Of a stretch of 64,000 nucleotides of DNA, positions 26,188-34,147 are shown one piece after another; the stretch's first letter is position 1; each line of letters starts with the position of its first letter. Under the pieces are notes generated by a model that saw only the letters and a list, made by a program, of their open reading frames with translations, was not told where the DNA came from and searched no databases. A program made the translations under genes and the position numbers. The stretch comes from Longimicrobium terrae. Its GTDB lineage: Bacteria; Gemmatimonadota; Gemmatimonadetes; Longimicrobiales; Longimicrobiaceae. The stretch spans positions 434,001-498,000 of the forward strand of contig NZ_JACHIA010000001.1 of assembly GCF_014202995.1 (NCBI RefSeq), given 5' to 3'.

Positions 26188-26643
26188 TCAGATCGTGCTC
26201 CCGAAGAGCACTCTCATCTGCGAGTCGCGCACTCTGAACGGAGTCTGGTAGAGAAGAATGTCGTCAGGGTCGGCGACCATGTAGAACACCTCAAAGTAGT
26301 AGCCGCCGAGTTCGTACATCATGTGCCGCCAAGGCGGCTGGCGCAGTTCCGGGGAATAGACCTCCGCTCGAAACCGCTGGCACGCAGCCGCGTCGGTAGC
26401 GTCGACCAGCACGCGCAAACCTGACGTATCCATCTGCGGCACACCGGCTTGGAGCGCCACATCGGGCCGCTCCTCAAAGAAGAAGGCCACGGCACCACGC
26501 GCGATTTCGTGATCGTTCCCCGACGGACAGACCGACTGTGCCGCAGTAGCCTGTACCGAAACAAGGGTGAGGATCAACGCCAGACCAACTACACACCAAG
26601 GCCTCCTGGCAGCATCCCTGTGATCAATAGCCACAGCGTTCAT
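26188..26643 (-). CDS. Secreted protein of unknown function, paralog B
   Basis: 151 aa from the ATG at 26643 (another in-frame ATG is at 26652). Signal-type N-terminus ending in QATAAQ. Matches its neighbour at 25685-26146 along the mature region: SVCPSGNDHEIARGAVAFFF, ACQRFRAEV, WRHMMYELGGYYFEVFYMV, LYQTPFRVRDSQMRVLF. Base composition is somewhat poorer in GC than neighbouring genes, which hints at transfer of the pair. Function unknown. Confidence 0.75.
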   Translation of the reverse strand: MNAVAIDHRDAARRPWCVVGLALILTLVSVQATAAQSVCPSGNDHEIARGAVAFFFEERPDVALQAGVPQMDTSGLRVLVDATDAAACQRFRAEVYSPELRQPPWRHMMYELGGYYFEVFYMVADPDDILLYQTPFRVRDSQMRVLFGSTI

Positions 26644-26872
26644 GCCGATCATCTCTGCCTCCCGCGCGAGTGCCTTTGGAGAACTCCGAAATTCCATTCG
26701 CATCAGCAAAAAACCAATAGCCCCTCCCGGACTGCTGTCTTTCGAGTATCGTGTCGGGACGGTTGTCACACCGTGGAATGACAAAAACGGAGACGCAGAG
26801 GCGGACGGATGGAACCTGTCTCGCTCTGCGCCTCCGCGGCTCTGCGTGAAGCTTGTCCGTCCAGCCGGCGGA

Positions 26873-27034
26873 TCAGCCGCCGGTCTTGGGGCCGTTGGGG
26901 CCGGTGTTGTCCTGCTTGGCGGTGTCGGACACCACGGGGTCCGGCTGCCCGGCGGAGGGCGGCTTTCCTTCCTCGGAACTGCCGCACGCCGCGGCGGTGC
27001 ACAGAACCATCAGCACGATCAGCTTCCTCATCAT
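26873..27034 (-). CDS. Small lipoprotein
   Basis: 53 aa. MMRKLIVLMVLCTAAAC is a lipoprotein signal with lipobox TAAAC (Cys17). The remainder is a short Gly/Pro/Asp-rich tail without domains. Its ATG overlaps the stop of the PHP gene by 4 bases, so it belongs to the coaE-PHP operon. It is likely anchored in a membrane; role unknown. Confidence 0.65.
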   Translation of the reverse strand: MMRKLIVLMVLCTAAACGSSEEGKPPSAGQPDPVVSDTAKQDNTGPNGPKTGG

Positions 27035-27717
27035 TCCTCCTCGCGGTTGCCGGCGCCGGGAAGCATCTTCCGGACCTTGGCATACGTGCTGTACGCCGCC
27101 ACCACGGGCGATGACACGCCGCGCGCCCCGATGCGCCCCGCCCGCAGCGCCGCCAGAAACGACTCGCGGTCGTGCGTGAACGGCGGCACCTCCACGTACG
27201 CCGTCCCGATCTCCCCCGCCGTGTGCCCGTCGCTGCCGGCGCCCAGCAGCTTGCCGCGCGCCCGCGCCCACGCCTCGCCGCGTTCGTTGACGCCCGCGGC
27301 CCAGGTGCGGGCGTTGTGCGCCTCCACCACGTCGATCAGGTCGATGACGGCGTCCAGCCGCTCCCCTGCCCCGCGGCGGCGCACATCGAACGGGTGCGGC
27401 GCGTAGACGACGCCGCCCTGCGCCAGGATCTGCTCGCACGCCTGCCGCAGCGGCGTTCCGCGCGCGATCGGCTCGGTGAGAAAGATGCCGATCAGGTCCG
27501 GCCCTTCCGCCGTGCGCACTTCCTCCCCCGCGATCACGCGGTCCGGCGCGCGGGCGGCCAGGCGCAGCGCCGCATCCAGCCGGTCGTGATCGGTAATGAC
27601 GACGCGGTCGATTCCCCGCGCCGCCATGGCCTCCAGGATGGCGTCCGGCTCGGTGAGCGAATCGGACGAGGCGCGCGTGTGAACGTGCATGTCCACGCGC
27701 AGCAGGCGTTCAGACAC
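27031..27717 (-). CDS. PHP-domain metal-dependent phosphoesterase
   Basis: 228 aa. The PHP active-site blocks are in place: DMHVHTRASSDS (first His pair, residues 9-20), ITDHDRLDAA, EVRTAEG, a YAPHPFD motif and GSDGHTAGEIG near residue 165. Such proteins hydrolyse phosphoesters, for example nucleoside bisphosphates, with a trinuclear metal centre; this compact form resembles YciV-type enzymes. It overlaps coaE by 8 bases and the small lipoprotein by 4, so the three are translationally coupled. Confidence 0.9.
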   Translation of the reverse strand: MSERLLRVDMHVHTRASSDSLTEPDAILEAMAARGIDRVVITDHDRLDAALRLAARAPDRVIAGEEVRTAEGPDLIGIFLTEPIARGTPLRQACEQILAQGGVVYAPHPFDVRRRGAGERLDAVIDLIDVVEAHNARTWAAGVNERGEAWARARGKLLGAGSDGHTAGEIGTAYVEVPPFTHDRESFLAALRAGRIGARGVSSPVVAAYSTYAKVRKMLPGAGNREEE

Positions 27718-28318
27718 GCGCGGCGCGGGAGCTCAGGTCCGCCCACACCTCGCGCGCGCGGCACTCCAGGTTGGCGAGCGAGCCCGTGTTCTCGATCACC
27801 ATGTCGGCGCGGGCGCGCTTGAGCTCCGCCGGCATCTGCGCGCTGATCATCCGCCGCGCCTCGTCCGCGTCCATCCCGCGATCGGTCACCATCCGCGCCA
27901 GCCGCACCTCTTCCGGCGCGTCCACCAGCACCACGACGTCAAAGTCCTCCACCATCCCCGTCTCGAACAGCAGCGGGATGTCGGCGACGACGACGGATTC
28001 GCCGCGGCGCTCCGCCTCGCGGTAGTGGTCGTCGCGCAGCGCGGCGACGGCGGGATGAACGATCCCTTCCAGCCGCGCCCGCGCCTCCGGATCGGCAAAG
28101 ACGATCTTGCGCAGCGCCGCGCGGTCCAATGCGCCGCCCTCTTCCAGCACCCACGCCCCCCACTCCGCGGCGATGGCCGAATGCGCGGGGGTGCCCGGCT
28201 CCACCACCATCCGCGCCAGCTGGTCCGCATCCACCACCGTGGCGCCCATCTCCCGCCACGTCTGCGCGACGGTGGATTTTCCGGCCGCGATGTTTCCCGT
28301 CAATCCTACTTTGAGCAT
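27710..28318 (-). CDS. coaE: Dephospho-CoA kinase
   Basis: 202 aa. Last step of coenzyme A synthesis: phosphorylates the 3'-hydroxyl of dephospho-CoA. P-loop GLTGNIAAGKST at residues 5-16, DADQLAR (substrate Asp), HPAVAALR, the ADIPLLFE segment and the LID arginines in VTDRGMDADEARRM are all present. Length is typical. It leads a minus-strand operon with the PHP protein and a small lipoprotein. Confidence 0.96.
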   Translation of the reverse strand: MLKVGLTGNIAAGKSTVAQTWREMGATVVDADQLARMVVEPGTPAHSAIAAEWGAWVLEEGGALDRAALRKIVFADPEARARLEGIVHPAVAALRDDHYREAERRGESVVVADIPLLFETGMVEDFDVVVLVDAPEEVRLARMVTDRGMDADEARRMISAQMPAELKRARADMVIENTGSLANLECRAREVWADLSSRAARV

Positions 28319-28373
28319 ATCATCCGTGTCGCAAAACGGTTCGGGATCGGACGCGCTTGATGCGCGCGGCCGC

Positions 28374-28748
28374 TCAGGGCGTGCGCGGTGCCGGCTCGGT
28401 GCGGATGTCGTCGGCGGTGTTGCGCTCGCGGTCCGGCCCGGCCGACGCGATGGTGTACGTCCGCCGGGTGAGCGTCAGAAAGTAGGGCTCGCCCCACGAG
28501 TCCAGCGAAGCGCCCGCACCCTCGCGCGAGTCGATGAACCGCTCGAATTCCGAGGGCTTGGGAATGGTGCCGGTGGTGGCCTGCTCGCGCGCCACGAGCC
28601 GCTGAATGTCCTTGACCTCGTTGCGCACCGTCCAGTTGTAGAGCGGGTTGAGGGCGATCTCAACTTCCGGGCGCACGCGTTCGCGTAGCGGCTTTACGAA
28701 CACCACCGCCGCCACCAGCAGCACCAGGCACCACACCAGCTTGGACAT
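28374..28748 (-). CDS. GspG-like (pseudopilin C-terminal) membrane protein
   Basis: 124 aa with one N-terminal TM helix (about residues 4-19). The C-terminal half, SLDSWGEPYFLTLTRRTYTI then ASAGPDRERNTADDI, resembles the major type II secretion pseudopilin GspG, including the calcium-site type Asp cluster. It lacks the prepilin peptidase motif (GFTLxE) and the long first helix of GspG, so it is not a normal pseudopilin. Role unknown. Stand-alone gene between coaE and an MBL hydrolase. Confidence 0.68.
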   Translation of the reverse strand: MSKLVWCLVLLVAAVVFVKPLRERVRPEVEIALNPLYNWTVRNEVKDIQRLVAREQATTGTIPKPSEFERFIDSREGAGASLDSWGEPYFLTLTRRTYTIASAGPDRERNTADDIRTEPAPRTP

Positions 28749-28794
28749 CGCATGCTCCGGGGTTGCTTGAGCGGGCCCCGTGCGGGCCCGTAGG

Positions 28795-29925
28795 TCATCG
28801 CGCGGCGAACCGCGCCGCGCCGTGTTCGTCTTCCGCCACCACGGCCCGCCCCGCGGCCGCCAGCCGGTCCAGGTGCGCCAGCGTTTCGCGCACGGCCAGC
28901 ATGCGGGTAGAAACGCCCATTTCCCGCCCGGGATAGCGCCGGTCCACCACCTGCCAGCAGGTCAGCCCGTCATCCCCCAGCAACCCGGCGACGGTGTCGG
29001 ATTCCGCGTCCGCCGCGGCGAGCAGCTCGGCGATGCGCCCGCTTCCGTCCGCGATGGGGTCGCCGTGGCCGGGGAGGACGAGCGACGGGGCCAGCGCCAG
29101 CAGCCGGTGCAGCGCCGCCCCGTAGTCGCCCACGGGATCGGCCCGCTGCCGGTTTACGCCCAGCGTGGGGGTGATGCGGGGAAGGACGGCGTCGCCCGCG
29201 ATCAGCACTCCGTCCTCGGCGCGAAAGAGCGAAAGGTGGCCGGCCGTGTGCCCCGGCGTCCACAGCCACCGCCATCCCGGCGCACCGTCCAGCTCGCCCG
29301 ATTCGCCATCCAGCATCACGTCTGCCGCCACCGGCGGGGCGAGGCCTTCCGCGCCCTGGCGCGCCGCCTCCACCGCCCGCAGCACCTCGTCCGGAGCGCC
29401 CGCCCGGCGCAGCAGCGCGGCGCGGTAGTCCGCCTCGTCGTCCGGGTGCGCGGCCGCGTGCGCCATCCGCTCCACGTCCAGCCGGTGCATGACCACCGTG
29501 GCGCCGGACGCCTGCGCGGCGCGCGCGGCGAGCCCCACGTGGTCCATGTGCATGTGCGTGACCACGTGGATGCGCACCGCGTCCCATCCCCCCGCCGCGG
29601 CGTGCACGCCGGCGTCCAGCGCGGACCAGGCTTCGGGGGTGTTCAGCCCGCCATCCACCAGCATCGCCCCGCCGTCCGCCAGCTGGACGACCCAGGCGTG
29701 CACCTGCGTAGGGCGGAACGGAAGCGGGGTGGTGACGCGCCACACGCCGGGCGCAACCTGCGGAACGGCCGGCGGTTCGGAGGCGGCCCGGGCGGGATGG
29801 GAAATCGTCGCGCTCCCTGCGTGGACGCCAGCGATCAAAAGGAGTGTAGGATGAAATATGGCGCGGATGGCGGCGGAGGCAAGGAAGTTCGTGGACGGCT
29901 GCCACGGCGCGGGTGTCGCGGGCAT
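28795..29925 (-). CDS. Metallo-beta-lactamase-fold hydrolase
   Basis: About 376 aa if it starts at the ATG at 29925; a later start (TTG at 29839 or GTG further on) is possible because the first 40 residues look poorly conserved. The MBL metal site is clear: THMHMDHVGLA (HxHxDH), TPGHTAGHLSL, IAGDAVLP (bridging Asp) and LPGHGDPI. A C-terminal helical domain of about 100 residues follows, as in MBL proteins of the glyoxalase II/RNase Z-like superfamily with a C-terminal winged helix. Substrate unknown. Confidence 0.82.
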   Translation of the reverse strand: MPATPAPWQPSTNFLASAAIRAIFHPTLLLIAGVHAGSATISHPARAASEPPAVPQVAPGVWRVTTPLPFRPTQVHAWVVQLADGGAMLVDGGLNTPEAWSALDAGVHAAAGGWDAVRIHVVTHMHMDHVGLAARAAQASGATVVMHRLDVERMAHAAAHPDDEADYRAALLRRAGAPDEVLRAVEAARQGAEGLAPPVAADVMLDGESGELDGAPGWRWLWTPGHTAGHLSLFRAEDGVLIAGDAVLPRITPTLGVNRQRADPVGDYGAALHRLLALAPSLVLPGHGDPIADGSGRIAELLAAADAESDTVAGLLGDDGLTCWQVVDRRYPGREMGVSTRMLAVRETLAHLDRLAAAGRAVVAEDEHGAARFAAR

Positions 29926-29980
29926 CCGCCGGGGGATAGATTCGGCGCGGTTTTCAGCGTTTCCCCCGCCCCGCTGCCAC

Positions 29981-30907
29981 ATGCCCCACGCCGCAGATGA
30001 ACGCCAGGGACGCCCGCTGGCCGCCATGCTTCTGTACCTGGCCTTCGTGTTCGCGGGCGGGGCGTTGCTGGCGCCGTGGCTGTACCACGCGGTACAGGCG
30101 CTGGCGGAGGGCAACCGCGGCCTGGAGGAAGTCGCGTCTACCCCGTTCGCCCGGTACGTGAACCGCGCGCTGCTGGGGATGGCGCTCGTGGGCCTGCCCT
30201 TCTTTCTGCGCGGCGCAGGAATCCGCCGCTGGCGCCATGTGGGAGTCGCGCCGGGATTGATCCAGTGGCGCCGGTTCGCGGCCGGCTTCGGCCTCGGCTT
30301 CACCTCGCTGGCGATGGTGTGCGCGATCGCGCTGGCGGCGGGCGGCCGCGATCTGCGCCCGCGCGGCGCGGGAGAACTGGCCGCGCAGTTCCTGGGCGCG
30401 CTGGCGACCGCGCTGGTTGTGGCGGCAATGGAGGAACTGCTCTTTCGCGGTGCGTTCTTTGGCGGATTGCGAAAGGTGGTGCCCTGGGGCGCGGCCGTGG
30501 CGGGGAGCAGCGCGGTGTACGCCATCGTCCACTTCATGGGCCGCCCCGCGAATCCGCCGGTGGTGGACTGGACCGCCGGCCTGCGCGTGCTTCCCGGAAT
30601 GCTGGCGGGGATGACGGCGCTGCACACGCTCTTTCCCGCGTTTCTGAGCTTGGCGCTGGCGGGAACCATTCTGGCGCTGGCGTACCACTGGACGGGCGAA
30701 CTGTCCGCATCCATCGGCATCCACGCGGGGTGGATCTTCTGGCTCAAGTACTATGGGATGATTACTCGCGGCGCGCCCGGCGCGGATCCCTGGTTCTGGG
30801 GGAGCCGCAAGCTGGTGGATGGATGGCTGGCATTCATCGCCATCGTCGTCGTGCTGGGGATCGTGCTGCTGATGGCCAGGCGCGGCAGAATCACCGCCGC
30901 GCGCTGA
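29981..30907 (+). CDS. CPBP-family intramembrane metalloprotease
   Basis: 308 aa with about eight TM segments. The CPBP (Abi) glutamate motif EELLFRG (EExxxR) is near residue 153 and the histidine motifs are in YAIVHFMG and IGIHAGWIFW. Bacterial members are putative CAAX-type proteases; some serve as bacteriocin self-immunity or peptide-maturation factors. Divergent from the MBL hydrolase, with a terminator hairpin just after the stop. No target is evident. Confidence 0.88.
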   Translation: MPHAADERQGRPLAAMLLYLAFVFAGGALLAPWLYHAVQALAEGNRGLEEVASTPFARYVNRALLGMALVGLPFFLRGAGIRRWRHVGVAPGLIQWRRFAAGFGLGFTSLAMVCAIALAAGGRDLRPRGAGELAAQFLGALATALVVAAMEELLFRGAFFGGLRKVVPWGAAVAGSSAVYAIVHFMGRPANPPVVDWTAGLRVLPGMLAGMTALHTLFPAFLSLALAGTILALAYHWTGELSASIGIHAGWIFWLKYYGMITRGAPGADPWFWGSRKLVDGWLAFIAIVVVLGIVLLMARRGRITAAR

Positions 30908-30929
30908 GCGTCCGCGGCGCTCCGGAACA

Positions 30930-30963
30930 AACGGCTCCGCGCCAGGGTTGGCGCGGAGCCGTT
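30930..30963 (+). terminator. Terminator of the CPBP gene
   Basis: Perfect 15-bp stem (30930-30944 and 30949-30963), 4-base loop GGGT, followed by CCGTTTC. Confidence 0.85.
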
Positions 30964-31245
30964 CCGTTTCAGGGAGGCCTCTCGCGGGAGACCGTCCCCG
31001 TTCAGGCGGTTCGTTTCGCGTTGTTCCCTCCCCCGTCCGTGCGCCGAGTTTCACGCGCGGATACCCGACTCCAGCCCACCTGACGCACTCACGCACTGGC
31101 TTTCTGTCCGAACTCCGCGTCCAGCTCATCTGTGGCGCGGCGGGAGCGCTCTTCCCGAGCCACGTCCCGGACCCGTTTCCGGACACTGCTTACGCTCACG
31201 TTCCTGCCCCGCTAGTATCCCCGCAGTCTGGTCTCAACGTCCACC
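30964..31245. other. Intergenic stretch with nothing recognised
   Basis: About 280 bases between a terminator and the promoter of a toxin-antitoxin pair. No open frame with coding character and no repeat was seen. Confidence 0.5.
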
Positions 31246-31274
31246 TTGAGACTTTCCGCGGGTTTACTTATACG
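31246..31274 (+). promoter_or_regulatory. Promoter of the HigBA-like operon
   Basis: TTGAGA (31246-31251), 17-base spacer, TATACG (31269-31274). The ATG at 31285 lies 10 bases after the -10 box and has no ribosome site, so the transcript should be leaderless or have only a few leader bases. Confidence 0.7.
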
Positions 31275-31284
31275 TTAACTTCGG

Positions 31285-31641
31285 ATGCGTGAGATCGTTT
31301 TCTACCGCACGCCGTCCGGCCGGTCACCGGTGCAGGATTTTCTCGATGACCTCAGCCCCGATGCGGCAGACAGGATTGGGGATACGCTGCAAGCCATTGC
31401 CACGTCGGACCAGATCTCGGCGCAGGTGCTGAAGAAGCTGGCGGGCACGGATGGATTGTGGGAACTGCGCATCCGGCATGATGGCAGCGCATTCCGCCTG
31501 CTGAGCTTCTGGGATGGAACGCGGATCATCGTGCTTCTCTCCGCGTTCTCAAAGAAGTCGGAGAAAACTCCCGTTCTGGAGATTCAGGTGGCCCAGCGCC
31601 GCCGCCGCGACTACGTGAACCGGAAGGGCCACAATGGATGA
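31285..31641 (+). CDS. HigB/Gp49-type toxin (RelE superfamily)
   Basis: 118 aa. Family blocks: IVFYRTPSGRSPVQDFLDDL, LKKLAGTDGLWELRIRHDGS, AFRLLSFWDGTRIIVLLSAF and SKKSEKTPVLEI. This is the phage-derived Gp49-like/HigB group, translation-dependent mRNA interferases. The toxin gene precedes the antitoxin, the reverse of the usual order but normal for higBA, and overlaps it by 8 bases. Confidence 0.9.
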   Translation: MREIVFYRTPSGRSPVQDFLDDLSPDAADRIGDTLQAIATSDQISAQVLKKLAGTDGLWELRIRHDGSAFRLLSFWDGTRIIVLLSAFSKKSEKTPVLEIQVAQRRRRDYVNRKGHNG

Positions 31642-31996
31642 TCTGGACCGGTACATCGCCCACCGCGCCGCATGGGATCCCGAGTTCGCCGAAGGGTCCG
31701 AGCGCCGCCGCCGCGCGTTCAGAATTGGATTCATGCTGCAGCAGGCGCGGCTCAAGGCCGGGCTGACGCAGCGCGAAGTCGCGGAGCGGCTGGGGACGAA
31801 CAAGTCGGCCATCAGCCGCATGGAGAACCACGCCGCTGACATCGGCCTCTCCACGCTGCAGCGCTACGCCGAGGCGGTCGGCTGCATCCTTGCGCTGGAA
31901 CTGCGCCCCGAGGCGGAGGGCTGGATTCCGCGCGTGCAGGCCGCCCTTGCCAAGGAGGGACCGCACGCCCCGGAACACGCCGCCACCGGCGACTAG
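31634..31996 (+). CDS. HTH (XRE-type) antitoxin, partner of HigB
   Basis: 120 aa. A helix-turn-helix of the Cro/CI type spans about residues 33-85: LQQARLKAGLTQREVAERLG then TNKSAISRMENHAADIGLST. These antitoxins repress the operon and neutralise the toxin. The C-terminal 30 residues are a loose Ala/Pro-rich tail. Confidence 0.9.
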   Translation: MDDLDRYIAHRAAWDPEFAEGSERRRRAFRIGFMLQQARLKAGLTQREVAERLGTNKSAISRMENHAADIGLSTLQRYAEAVGCILALELRPEAEGWIPRVQAALAKEGPHAPEHAATGD

Positions 31997-32087
31997 CGTC
32001 CATCGCGGCGCAGACGGGGGAGGCCGCCAGCACCCGAACCCGGCCGGCGGCGTTCCGGCGAGACTTTTCACGACAGCAGCCAATCAC

Positions 32088-32294
32088 ATGGCCACCAGAC
32101 TCGACAAGCCGATCAAACGCGAGTTGGAGATCGAGGGGCACACCTACACCGTCACCCTTGCGCCTGATGGAGTGAAGGTGGTGGAAAAGGGGAAGCGGAA
32201 GGGCGTATCGGTCTCGTGGCAGGCCTTTGTGAGCGGTGATGCGGCGCTCGCGGCGGAACTCCGGGCCTCTCTCGACGCGCTTCCCGCGAAGTAA
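32088..32294 (+). CDS. Small conserved-type protein, unknown
   Basis: 68 aa. Reads KRELEIEGHTYTVTLAPDGV then KVVEKGKRKGVSVSWQAFVSGD, a compact beta-rich pattern with a Lys-rich turn, and a short C-terminal helix. Similar small proteins are frequent in soil bacteria, with no known function to me. It lies 90 bases after the HigA-like gene and may share its transcript. Confidence 0.65.
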   Translation: MATRLDKPIKRELEIEGHTYTVTLAPDGVKVVEKGKRKGVSVSWQAFVSGDAALAAELRASLDALPAK

Positions 32295-32577
32295 GGGTCG
32301 CGCCGCAGGCCGTGCGCACCTGATCCGTGATCGCGTCTGTCGGAAAGCGGATGCTATTCATTGCTCCACGACCTGACGCGGTTTCCCGGAATGCGTGGGC
32401 TGTGGATTCGGAATCCGTTGTGCAGGTTGAACATGAGGGTCGCGCCGCAGGCCGTGCGCACCTGATCCGTGATCGCGTCTGTCGGAAAGCGGATGCTATT
32501 CATTGCTCCACGACCTGACGCGGTTTCCCGGAATGCGTGGGCTGTGGATTCGGAATCCGTTGTGCAGGTTGAACATG
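32295..32577. repeat. Perfect 142-bp-period tandem duplication
   Basis: Bases 32295-32435 and 32437-32577 are identical over 141 bases; the period is 142. Each copy contains GCTCCACGACCTGACGCGG and ends in GTGCAGGTTGAACATG. Neither copy has a convincing gene. The unit is non-coding and sits between two TA modules. Identity implies a recent duplication or ongoing gene conversion. Confidence 0.95.
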
Positions 32578-32704
32578 GCGGAACTGAGGCTCGCCAAGGC
32601 GCGCTCCCAACACGCCAGCACCCGGACTGCTTTCCGGACGTAACTTGACGAATGGCAGGGAGATGAGCGATCGTCCAGAGCGTAACCACCCAAGGAGACC
32701 GCGC

Positions 32705-33142
32705 ATGTCGATCAACGTCAGAAAGCTTGGATCCCTGCTTCGCCGCCCCGCCGCCCGCCTCCGTGGTAGGCGCAACGATGACTTGTTGCTCTTCAGCACC
32801 GAAGAGAACGCCACGCGCCTGCGCGAAGCCCTCGCGGATTCGCGCGCGGACCGCAACATGATTCCGCTCTCAGTCGCAGCGCTCCCCCGTCCGGAGTGGA
32901 TGTCGGACGATCAGTTCGGCGATCTCACAAGGGCTTTTACCAGCGCTCTCGCACGGCGTGGGCTTCTGGAAGCGGACGAGGTTCGGGCCGAGTTCGACCT
33001 GGAAAGCTTCGTGCGCCCCGCGTGGATGTCGCGTGAAGCGTTCAGGCGTTTCAAGGTTGCCCGCGCCGAACTTCTCAGCGGCGGAGGACGCGAGATGACC
33101 GTGGATGAACTCAGGTCCGAGTTCGGGCTTGAGCGGGGCTGA
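32705..33142 (+). CDS. Putative antitoxin partner of YoeB-like toxin
   Basis: 145 aa from the ATG at 32705, chosen for its AAGGAG site at about 32689. The basic N-terminus (residues 1-25) is followed by repeats of a pattern: LPRPEWMSDDQFGDLTRAF, then FVRPAWMSREAFRRFKVAR, each with Arg-Pro-x-Trp-Met-Ser. The C-terminus (TVDELRSEFGLERG) overlaps the toxin gene by 38 bases. It is not a YefM/Phd-type protein, the usual YoeB partner. The antitoxin role is inferred from position only. Confidence 0.6.
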   Translation: MSINVRKLGSLLRRPAARLRGRRNDDLLLFSTEENATRLREALADSRADRNMIPLSVAALPRPEWMSDDQFGDLTRAFTSALARRGLLEADEVRAEFDLESFVRPAWMSREAFRRFKVARAELLSGGGREMTVDELRSEFGLERG

Positions 33143-33440
33143 CGCGGTATCCAGCGACCATTCGCATCGCCCGCAGTCTCGCCGCGCACTCCTCAGCTCT
33201 CAGTTCCTGGATGACCTCGTATTCTGGATTCAGACGAGTCCCCGGACCGCGATCCGCCTGATTCGGATTGTGGAAGAAGTGCTGCGAGATCCAGCAATGG
33301 GAATCGGCAAGCCTGAGCGGCTGAAAGGCATGGGTGGCACGTGGTCACGTCGGCTCACGCAGGAGCATCGCGTGCTCTACCGCGTCGGTGACGAGCACGT
33401 GATGTTCGATCAGGCCAGATCGCACTATGGCGACCGGTGA
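33105..33440 (+). CDS. YoeB/Txe-type toxin
   Basis: 111 aa from the ATG at 33105; a TTG at 33129 would give a length closer to YoeB (about 85-103 aa). The core reads FLDDLVFWIQTSPRTAIRLI, then GIGKPERLKGMGGTWSRRLT and QEHRVLYRVGDEHVMFDQAR followed by SHYGDR, matching YoeB including the catalytic Glu/His region at the C-terminal HY. YoeB cleaves mRNA on the ribosome at the A site. It overlaps an atypical upstream partner. Confidence 0.85.
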   Translation: MNSGPSSGLSGADAVSSDHSHRPQSRRALLSSQFLDDLVFWIQTSPRTAIRLIRIVEEVLRDPAMGIGKPERLKGMGGTWSRRLTQEHRVLYRVGDEHVMFDQARSHYGDR

Positions 33441-33474
33441 TGGAAGAGCGGCAATCGCGGCTTGGTCGAATGCA

Positions 33475-33506
33475 GAACGCCCCCGGCAAGAGGGCCGGGG
33501 GCGTTC
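33475..33506. terminator. Bidirectional terminator hairpin
   Basis: Perfect 13-bp stem (33475-33487 and 33494-33506) with a 6-base loop, between the converging YoeB-like and lipoprotein genes. Confidence 0.8.
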
Positions 33507-33535
33507 GCACGTTCATCGCCGCTGGGCGAAAGCGA

Positions 33536-34072
33536 CTACATGGCCGCGGTGGCAGACTGGGCCGGGATGGCGCCGCAGACGACCGGGCTGCCCGGCTCGG
33601 TGCCGGACTTCTCGTGGTAGGCCACGATGTGCTTGCCGTTCATCACCGTCGCCAGGGGGACGGGGATGGTGGTGCTGGACGTGCCCGTTCCGTTCGCCAG
33701 CGTCACGTCCTGCAGCGGCACAACCACCTTGCCCGGCGCGTCGCAGGTGCCCTCGTGGATGTGGCCGGAGTGCGTGGTGGTTCCCGGCGCGGTCAGCGTA
33801 ACGGCGACCATGGACTCGTTGGCGCCGTGATCCATCACCTGCACCTGCCCGGTGACGCCCGATGCGCCGACCGCGTTCATCGCGACCATGCCGGCGGCCG
33901 GCGCGGCCGCGCCGCTGTCCATGGCGGGTGCCGGCGCGGGGTTCATTTCCGGCGCGGGTGCCGCCGAAACGGTGGCCGTGCTGTCCGCGGCTCCGCCTTC
34001 CGCCGCGTCACCGCCGCCGCATGCGGCAAACGCGAGGGGAAGCGCCGAAACCATCCAGAAGCGTGCGTTCAT
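33536..34072 (-). CDS. Lipoprotein with CHRD/SOD-like domain
   Basis: 178 aa. Lipoprotein signal MNARFWMVSALPLAFAAC (lipobox FAAC). A low-complexity Ala/Pro/Met linker (about residues 30-65) leads to a beta domain with HSGHIHEGTCDAPG and KHIVAYHEKSGT plus a final VVCGAI. The HxHxGxC pattern and closing Cys are those of CHRD or Cu/Zn superoxide dismutase-like folds, but the full metal-ligand set of SOD is not visible. It is likely exposed at the outer membrane. Confidence 0.75.
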   Translation of the reverse strand: MNARFWMVSALPLAFAACGGGDAAEGGAADSTATVSAAPAPEMNPAPAPAMDSGAAAPAAGMVAMNAVGASGVTGQVQVMDHGANESMVAVTLTAPGTTTHSGHIHEGTCDAPGKVVVPLQDVTLANGTGTSSTTIPVPLATVMNGKHIVAYHEKSGTEPGSPVVCGAIPAQSATAAM

Positions 34073-34147
34073 CGTGGAACTCCAGGCCTGTGTGAGTTGC
34101 CCTGCTCGAATACTGCAGGCGCAGAGTACGGCCGTGAAGAGCCATGG

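Noticed and set aside
26790-26850. A perfect terminator
   Set aside because: The arms match only in part (GCAGAG against CTCTGC blocks); it resembles the hairpin at 22661 but is too imperfect to list.
29926-30747. N-terminal extension of the MBL hydrolase up to 30747
   Set aside because: The added part overlaps the CPBP gene on the other strand and has no sequence character of a real protein.
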